Of a stretch of DNA of 14,926 bases, positions 8,773-14,926 are shown piece by piece (within the stretch, counting starts at the first letter, position 1; every line of letters starts with the position of its first letter). The notes under the pieces are model-generated. The model had not been told where the DNA came from. It saw only the letters and a program-made list of their open reading frames with translations, and made no database searches. Origin of the DNA: Hemicentrotus pulcherrimus. Lineage: Eukaryota; Echinodermata; Echinoidea; Camarodonta; Strongylocentrotidae. A program made the position numbers and the translations under genes. The stretch lies in the NCBI GenBank assembly GCA_003118195.1, contig BEXV01000945.1:15448-30373 (forward strand), in the 5' to 3' direction.

Positions 8773-9554
8773 AAAAAGGTCAAGTTTGCAGATCCAATGT
8801 TTTCTAAAACGCTGCAATGAATTGCTTTTCTTAAATTCTGGCAAAAGTTGAAGATTTTAAAATAATTTCAATGAATAATTTACACATTGACAAATTGTTT
8901 TTGATGCATACCAGTACAAGGCAAGGAAATCCTGGATCTGTTCATGACACTACAGTAGGTTGCAGTTTAGGGATGATACAGTGTCTATTAGCCACAAATT
9001 ACCTTTCATTTAAAATGGTGAAGATGGCCGTCGTGATTGCCAGCGAATTACAAAACACAGGATTTCCTTTCTCTTATCCTTATCATCTTCTTCCTGGTTC
9101 TGCATAATTGCAGTGAGAGCTTTACTGACGAGAGTGTGATTGCCACACTACTACATTTACAAAGGCATTCAATTTCCACTAGTTTCAAATCAGAAAGAAA
9201 GTCCTTACACTGTGAATGAGATTTTAAACACTTTGGTTTTCTTACTCTTTTTCATGCTGTCTGGTGAAGCATAATGTATTCTTTCCAAGCCGATTGTTGA
9301 AGATTAATGAAGTTTTTTAACCAAAATATATCGTTTTACATTTCTACACTATTAGCAGAAGCAAGAAACATCAGCAGTTATGTGGTGACAATGTTCAAAT
9401 TTTGATATGAAGTAGCTTGTCTCCTTACATATTTCATGTTACATTGAAGGAAAAAATGGGGCCAATGGTGATTTTACTCTAAAATCTAAAGAGAGCTCTT
9501 AAAAATGAATGTTTTGCCAGTGTGTTTTGTTACTGATTTTTATTTTGAATTGGA
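8773..9554. other. No supported gene; several short plus-strand frames
   Basis: Frames at 8871-9107 (ATG start) and 9037-9219 overlap. The second includes a segment after an acceptor-like TTCTGCATAATTGCAG (ending about 9110) that stays open for 34 codons to a TGA at 9217-9219. They are short, resemble no family I know, and may be chance. A YY1-like word, AAGATGGCCG, occurs near 9022. Confidence 0.3.
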
Positions 9555-9581
9555 GTGTGTGTGTGTGTGTGGGGGGGGGGG
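9555..9581 (+). repeat. (GT)8 followed by G11
   Basis: Eight GT units run directly into eleven G residues. Such a junction is prone to slippage and to assembly error, so its length should be treated as uncertain. Confidence 0.9.
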
Positions 9582-11580
9582 CTGTTCCATTTGATATAGT
9601 ACATGTACGATCTACAAAGTGTTCCAACTTGCACGTTTTCATTATTATCATGAGGCAAATAAGAATATGTTTTGCCTTTGTCATACATGTGTACAGGGTG
9701 ATTTTTGCTATTCCTTTAGAGAAATTGTGGCAGATCCACGAGCCAATGAATACAAACTAGTGAAATAATTGGAACATAGTAGTTTTATATAAAACAGAAA
9801 AACCTGCAAAACACCATATCCTGATATCAACAAAACCCTAGACGTGGTTGCTCAGTTAGGGATGTATAGTACGTAAATAAACTTCATTACATGGATACCA
9901 TGAAGATGATTTGTTAGTGGAGCTTAATTGAAGAAGATGTCCTTGCCGAGTGCTTAGCATCGTTACTCTCATGGCTCTCAATTATATCGATGTAAATCAA
10001 TATGTACATGTATGTGGAATTGTGGATGTTATTGGTAGGTTACACAGTAGATCATCATTAGTTAGGACGTAAGATGCAGACCCCTGTAGGCGCACCATCG
10101 ATGACGCAAGCCGTCATTGAAGGGACGGGGAGAATTTAAGTTTGTCCTGCATTGCCGGCAACAATGGATAGTGTACTGTAATTATGAATAGGGCACACAC
10201 ATGATTCGATGATGTAGGCAATTTCTCGCCATCTCCAGCATTAATGATTCCATGATTCTCATTTTTTAGCCTTCAAGTTCAACCAATTTTTAAACCATTG
10301 AGTCTTCTCCTTTTCTGAATTTTTGTTGGGTAAAAAATATACAAAATAGACAGATTATGCCTTGAGAGATTCTTATTTTGCTCTGAAAGATTGGCAGATA
10401 TGATCAGCATAATGATCTGGACGACCTTTAATTTACCATAGAGCTGCGGCTACTAGTTCTTATTTTTTCTACCTGTATATACCTGAATTTGGTTACAAAT
10501 TAGAAACAAATCTGAGGATGTAAATCCATTATAACTTTCTGGAATATACTCTGCAGAAATCCCTTGAGAAAGGTCTAGATGAACATAAAGAAAGAGAAAA
10601 AGTTGAGTGAGACAGGGTGTAAGATTACTGTATTCCCAACAGAAGATTTCACCTCAACTCCTAAAGCTTGAGTAATAGAATCTCCTTAAAACCAATTATA
10701 ATCACACAAATTCCACAGACATGACGTTATTCTTGGAAGGGTGATGACCAATATGTGGCTCCCTCAAGGGTTTGCTACTGCCAAAGTTGAACGGACATTT
10801 CTCTTTTCTGATTGAGGGAGAATGACTCACCATGTGAACCCAAAAGTTCACACGTCAATGTTTGTGTGGTTCATCTCCTTTTCAAGATCGCATGAAGTTA
10901 ATGAGTTCTTGATAACAGGCCAATTTTCATCACTTTAATTTGGAATTAAAACCCCTTTGTTACATTTATTACCATTAGTGTTTGTGACAGCAGGGCTTTT
11001 GATAAATTACTTACTTAAACCTGCATTTTCCTACTGTAAGACATGAGTAATGTTTGTAGAATGACCTTAAATTCTAAGGAAAAATAAATGTCCATTATCA
11101 GAAGTAAATTAGGAAACATATTGTAAATATATCATGTATAGGGCTATAATAGACCATCTGTTTTTTATTTGAAATGTCTACTACCTGTTCCTTATTCTTG
11201 ATCCTTAGTTCTATCATACAGTGCATGTATACAGTTCAATGAATTTCTTAAAATCCGGTTTGCTTAAAACCGCAATTGAGAATCATCGACATGTGAGAAA
11301 ATTGATGTTACACTTTGTACCTTTTTACTGGTGTTGACCCAGTCAGTGTTTTCGTAATTGCCAGTACAATGGATGGAGAGATTTCCATTGAAATGATTCA
11401 ACCATTATTGTTGCCATCTGTGTGTTGGTCTCAAAGAATGTACCGCAGACTGGGTCACAAGCCGTTTAGACTCTATAGAGACTGTGAGAGAACTAAGGAA
11501 GACAGAAAGGGGAAAAATGAGAATAGAAAAGAGGAAAAACCGGTGGAAATGAGTCTTCTTCTTCCTTTTGAGTACAGACC
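9582..11580. other. No gene seen; small palindromes and possible regulatory words
   Basis: A hairpin-like site lies at 10098-10120: TCGATGACG, a CAAGC centre, then CGTCATTGA, placing two TGACG half-sites in opposite orientation. Another pair of inverted words, CTCCCTCAA and TTGAGGGAG, lies about 50 bases apart near 10760-10826, followed by GTGAAC-CCAAAA-GTTCAC. On the minus strand, ATG|GTGAGTCATT near 10830 resembles a splice donor straight after a start codon, without a visible partner. A 117-codon frame from a TTG at 11315 runs into the SINE and is not supported. Confidence 0.4.
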
Positions 11581-11599
11581 TCTTTACAGAGTATTATCG

Positions 11600-11903
11600 T
11601 ACTATACTGGGGGGGTGTGTGCAGGTGGACCACTACACCGGGGTTTCCCCCTACTCTTATACGAATAGTGCAGTGGGTTCTTAACTTGCAAAGGTAGTGA
11701 CTCTTCTCCACACGGGGCCTCCATTTAACGTCCTATCCGAGGGACGGGGTGTTTTCCACTTGACATAACCTGCGTCTATGAACAAGGGAAGGGGCACGTA
11801 AACACACAATGCAGGCTTCAGTCATCCGCCTGGGTGGGAGTCGAACCCGGAATCTTTGGTTCGACAGACGAATGCTTTACAGACTGAGCCAACTCGCCGC
11901 CCT
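11600..11903 (-). mobile_element. tRNA-derived SINE, degraded
   Basis: Read on the minus strand, the head at about 11903-11830 is tRNA-like: an A-box TGGCTCAGTCTG (plus 11880-11891) and a perfect B-box GGTTCGACTCC (plus 11837-11847), the internal RNA polymerase III promoter. The anticodon arm pairs 4 of 5 with loop CTGTCGA, which would give GTC (Asp-like), but the acceptor stem does not pair and the T stem pairs only 3 of 5, so it is not a working tRNA gene. A central block follows (plus 11708-11745; minus GTCCCTCGGATAGGACGTTA then AATGGAGGCCCCGTGTGG) that resembles a core shared by SINEs of several marine invertebrates, as I recall. The 3' end is uncertain, somewhere between about 11560 and 11620. 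No poly-A tail or target duplication was identified. Confidence 0.8.
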
Positions 11904-12026
11904 CAAGTCGGTGAGGTAGATACAAATGATGTAGCTTCTCATTGTGCTTTGGAGAAACCACATCTCATTTTGTTAGAATTATAGTGGATGTGGTAAATTG
12001 AGATGATAACAATATTGATAATGAAA

Positions 12027-12075
12027 TGGTGCTTTATAAAGCGCTTTCCACCGAAGCCTCTAAGTGCTATACATT
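12027..12075 (+). repeat. Fragment of a dispersed repeat (AAAGCGCTTT-type)
   Basis: The block GGTGCTTTATAAAGCGCTTT followed by CCACCGAAGCCTCTAAG contains the palindrome AAAGCGCTTT and matches my memory of a short repeat common in marine invertebrate genomes, often preceded by an AAT-type simple repeat, as here (ATAACAATATTGATAATGAA). The family is not named with confidence. It lies about 120 bases beyond the SINE head, so insertions cluster here. Confidence 0.45.
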
Positions 12076-12879
12076 TAAGATGGTTGACCACATTAATAGA
12101 TTTGTCAATTCAAGACCACAATAATAAATTTTAAAATTGTGTTTGTTCAGATGTCGGGTTTAAATCTGGGCCATACTGTAAATGGAATGTTGCAACTACC
12201 CAAAATGCTTGCTGAAAACCTTATGCTGGAGTATATCTTAAAATTGACTTTCAATCTTTTTTTCCCTAAATTAAAAGAATAGAGTTTTACCTGCACATAC
12301 GATCAGTCCAAATGACAATCGATGCATACTCAAGATTCTGTATTCCTCTAAATATTTTGATTTGATTTTTATTTTATTTCTGCATTTTTCCATATAAAAT
12401 AACAATAAGTATAACAAAGAACATATCCATGTAAGGTATAATACAACAGAAACAAACAATAATTTCTTGATGTCAAAATGTTTTTTTACATAATATATGT
12501 ACATATAATCATAAATTTAAAGTATTATCCAAACTTTTCAATTGGAAAAGTGCAGGAGACCGCAATCATAAGCAAAGCTTGACAAGGATGGCGGCCTAAC
12601 AAAATATGCAATGACCTTTAGTGTAAAGATTCTATCTGATGAACATCAGAAACTTGTAATTGCAATTCATTTTTAACTGCCATTCCATTTCAAATGTGTT
12701 ATATGACCTTTGTTTCAAGATGGACAATTAACTCTTCAGTTTGAAATTTCACTTTGATAAGTTTACATCAATATGAATTAATCATGAATAGTATTGTTTT
12801 GAAAGTGGGTGAACTGAGGACTGTGGTTGACACATGAAGAGACTGTTTAGCTATCCTGAGAGATGATCCTGTAAACCAC
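12076..12879. other. No gene seen
   Basis: AT-rich sequence. A 77-codon minus-strand frame (12271-12504) is rich in Tyr, Lys, Leu and Ile from base composition and shows no domain. A YY1-like word, AGGATGGCGGCC, sits near 12585. Confidence 0.5.
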
Positions 12880-13202
12880 AGGCCTATCTTCATCAGTTTG
12901 AGTTTGCCAAATAACCCGCTTTTTTCAGACTCTGGCTATTATCCTGAAGCTCGAACTGGCGTCTTCAACACACCGATACGTTCATCACAAACTAGCTCGG
13001 ACGGGTGCAAGCTAGCCCGCTATTTCCCAAATAGCAGGATAGTTTGGAAACAAGACCAAGATATATCAGGATATTTTCTTGACCAAATATCCCGCCAATT
13101 CCAACTGCGAGCTGATGAAGATGCAAATTAACTGGTTAATTTGCAATCGGGACAGTTAAGAAAGCGGTTATTTGGCAAACTCGAGCTGATGAAAACAGAC
13201 CT
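12880..13202. mobile_element. Inverted-repeat element with internal palindromes, non-autonomous
   Basis: The left end (12880-12925) and the right end (13158-13202) are about 45-bp inverted repeats sharing GAGTTTGCCAAATAACC exactly, with CATCAG outside it. The visible substitutions between the arms are all C/T or G/A, plus one single-base indel. Inside are a perfect hairpin TGCAAATTAA-CTGG-TTAATTTGCA (13122-13145), another GCTATTT-CCC-AAATAGC (13019-13035), and repeated CCAAATAnCCCGC words (12907-12919, 13083-13095). A third copy of the end motif, in inverse orientation, lies at 13109-13123. No clear target-site duplication flanks it (AACCAC on the left, CTTGTT on the right). A 77-codon frame inside (12898-13131) begins in the left arm at a non-ATG codon and is not a transposase. 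Confidence 0.75.
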
Positions 13203-14309
13203 CTTGTTGCATTTTATAGGTATTCTGCATGGATGTACATGAAAGTACTGTACTTTCTTTCACAAATGATAAACCATGCATAGCAAACTTAAAAGTACAT
13301 GAAGACCAGCCTTGTCATTAAGATGATACTTGATATCATCCGCTTTATGATATACATGTTTGTGCTTATGCATCTGTTGCCATAATCACTATGACAGAAA
13401 TACCAATTTCACACTGAAATCCATGTTGTACAAGACACTTTTAGTGCCCAATATTCATTGAAATGGATTAAACATAGACCTGTACAATATGTATAGTTCA
13501 ATGGGTTTTTTAAAAACAGTTTTTCCCCAAAGGAGGAAATAGGAAATAGGAAATCTATATTTTGGGGTTGGCACCTGGTATACAGTGATTACCGGTACAT
13601 ACCTTTTCCCATACTTTGATAGGATTGCCATGTAGTGCAAATATGTTGCATAATTTTCTATGTTGAAATTGTAGGCCCAGATCTTTGCAATATAAATCAC
13701 CCATGCCTTGGTAGTTTTATGATATATAAAAACTGCATATTAATTTTTATTGAGGCTAAAGTCCATACCACTGGTTCTGTGATTTCTCTTTTAGTGATTC
13801 ATTGAAATCAATACCAAATCATAAGAGTCATGACAATCTTTTGATGTCTATTCATTTCCTTTGATACTTTTTGGCCATTCCTCCCATAGTAGTTGAAATC
13901 GCTTGGTCAGGATTACAATCCAAATTTATGACAGATCATCAAGCTCTGTGATAGCCAATACAAAAGCAAAACATTAGACAGTATTGTTTTTCAAAATAGG
14001 AGGGTGGTGTTTATATAACAAAGTGAGTACGCAAGTTTTTAATATTATTCTGAACAACTTCCCTTCATTTGAGTTTTGAACATACATTTGCTGCCGGCTA
14101 GCTTGCACTAATAGCTAGGTTCTCGATGTATTACTCGCATTGTCCTTATGTAATGTACATTATTGAAAGGTCATGAAGAATATATCCAGCAGTGATTTCT
14201 TAATTACTTTATCACTTCATCATGCGATGGATGGGGGTATTCAAAGAAGCTGACCTACTTGTAATGCATATATATAAACCTAGAATTGAAGTGTGAGACC
14301 TTGTGAAAC
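13203..14309. other. No gene seen; one perfect odd palindrome and a 7-bp tandem
   Basis: At 13241-13257 there is GAAAGTAC-T-GTACTTTC, perfect over 8-bp arms. Near 13534-13554 the 7-bp unit AGGAAAT is repeated about three times. An 81-codon minus-strand frame (13455-13700) has no recognisable content. Confidence 0.5.
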
Positions 14310-14349
14310 CAACAACAACAATTAAAATGACATCAACAACAACAACAAC
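14310..14349. repeat. Interrupted (AAC)n microsatellite
   Basis: Two (CAA)n runs are separated by ATTAAAATGACAT. The type is the same as at 1172-1231 and 5338-5360. Confidence 0.85.
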
Positions 14350-14875
14350 TTGTGAAATATTTCTCTCTTAAAGCACAAGGAAGTTTACACCAAAATATAA
14401 TGATGTCACAGATCATGTGACACAGATAATCTGCGGCAATTAGAAAAAAACAATGGAAGCTATTAACCACCAAAGCCATATATTTGACATTGTTTACATC
14501 AAAATCTACACTGGATATACTGTACAACATACATGTACGTCAGTTGTTATCATTGTTTAATCTGTGTTTTTCCACTAAAGCATCCTATCCTCTAATTAGG
14601 TGACATTTTTAACCCCAAACGAATTTGGTAGGCTGTAAATTCTACTCCTAGACCAGGATGTTTGTGATTATATCATTTACATTTGTATTTACATGTAACT
14701 ATTTATATGCCGTGTTCTACGTACAAATAAGTAAATTGAAGTACATTAACATGTAGCTCTCTTTGTCAACATACTTGGTGATATGGTGATATTTTCTAGG
14801 CCTGAATTGAAAATGGTGTGGGTCTTGAAAATTTGGAAGCCTCTTATATATCACTCTTATTCTTATTTTCTTCAG
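14350..14875. other. No gene seen; probable intron tail
   Basis: AT-rich sequence with several TACATGTA-type palindromes (about 14530, 14692 and 14750). A 65-codon minus-strand frame (14333-14530) begins beside the microsatellite, which supplies its cysteine run, and is not supported. The last 30 bases become pyrimidine-rich and lead into the acceptor at 14875. Confidence 0.4.
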
Positions 14876-14926
14876 GCTTGTTCATGCATGGTGTTTACGA
14901 CGTTCTAAGCTGCTAACCAAGGCAAT
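14876..14926 (+). CDS. Candidate exon start, truncated by window edge
   Basis: A strong polypyrimidine tract and acceptor (TTATTCTTATTTTCTTCAG, ending 14875) is followed by a rise in GC content. Only one of the three frames stays open to the window end: after one base, it reads L-V-H-A-W-C-L-R-R-S-K-L-L-T-K-A. That would be an incoming phase 2. Sixteen codons are too few to identify a protein, and staying open in one of three frames for that length is not unusual. The acceptor quality is the main evidence. Confidence 0.25.

Noticed and set aside
10828..10850. Minus-strand first exon ending ATG|GTGAGT
   Set aside because: A single donor-like match next to an ATG, with no TATA, no partner acceptor and no supported downstream exon.
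11315..11668. 117-codon plus-strand frame
   Set aside because: It starts at TTG, not ATG, and its 3' part runs antisense through the SINE.
11830..11903. tRNA gene, possibly tRNA-Asp (GTC), minus strand
   Set aside because: The A and B boxes are good, but the acceptor stem does not pair, the T stem is 3 of 5, and it is followed by a SINE core. It is a tRNA-derived retroposon head, not a tRNA gene.
12898..13131. 77-codon frame as a transposase remnant
   Set aside because: It begins inside the terminal inverted repeat at a non-ATG codon, is too short and has no catalytic motif.
1..14926. CRISPR array, bacterial operon, phage or integrated virus
   Set aside because: There are no regularly spaced repeats, no ribosome-binding-site and gene series, and no reverse transcriptase, integrase or capsid-like frames. 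Repeat types and splice-like signals indicate an animal nuclear genome.

Overview
This window looks like non-coding nuclear DNA from a marine invertebrate, most probably an echinoderm and plausibly a sea urchin. It is AT-rich and has no long intact gene. It carries interspersed transposon remnants, short microsatellites and many copies of the palindromic word ACATGT/TACATGTA. Two signals point to the lineage: the repeat at the left edge (1-127), which I recognise as a family very abundant in sea urchin genomes, and a degenerate tRNA-derived SINE on the minus strand (about 11600-11903). There are no bacterial-style operons, rRNA genes, CRISPR arrays, reverse transcriptase or transposase reading frames. 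The organism call rests on recollection of repeat families and needs a database search.

Layout. 1-127: end of a dispersed repeat terminating in TTAA. 736-852: the best candidate coding exon, 117 nt with a splice acceptor and donor and symmetric phase 1. 1172-1231: (AAC)n. 1298-1762: the longest open frame, unidentified. 2354-2380: possible 27-nt microexon on the minus strand. 2510-3030: strongly pyrimidine-rich block. 3031-4800: no gene seen. 4806-4959: possible terminal exon, next to a minus-strand frame (4963-5361) that starts inside a microsatellite. 5957-6456: TTAA-flanked MITE-like element with terminal inverted repeats. 6457-8105: no gene; one short tandem duplication and an ambiguous base. 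8108-8251: TATA-like box and an orphan splice donor. 8341-8453: near-perfect 39-bp-arm hairpin. 8649-8772: weak exon candidate. 9555-9581: GT/G run. 9582-11580: no gene. 11600-11903: SINE, followed by another common-looking repeat fragment at 12027-12075. 12880-13202: second inverted-repeat element with elaborate internal palindromes. 13203-14875: no gene. 14876-14926: a strong splice acceptor and a possible exon cut by the window edge.

The likeliest reading is a long intron or intergenic region. If the exon candidates at 736-852 and 14876-14926 are real, the whole window could lie inside one plus-strand gene, but their phases (1 out, 2 in) do not join directly, so at least one further exon would be needed. 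The most structured sequences are the three inverted-repeat elements. None carries a gene of its own, so all would depend on enzymes encoded elsewhere.
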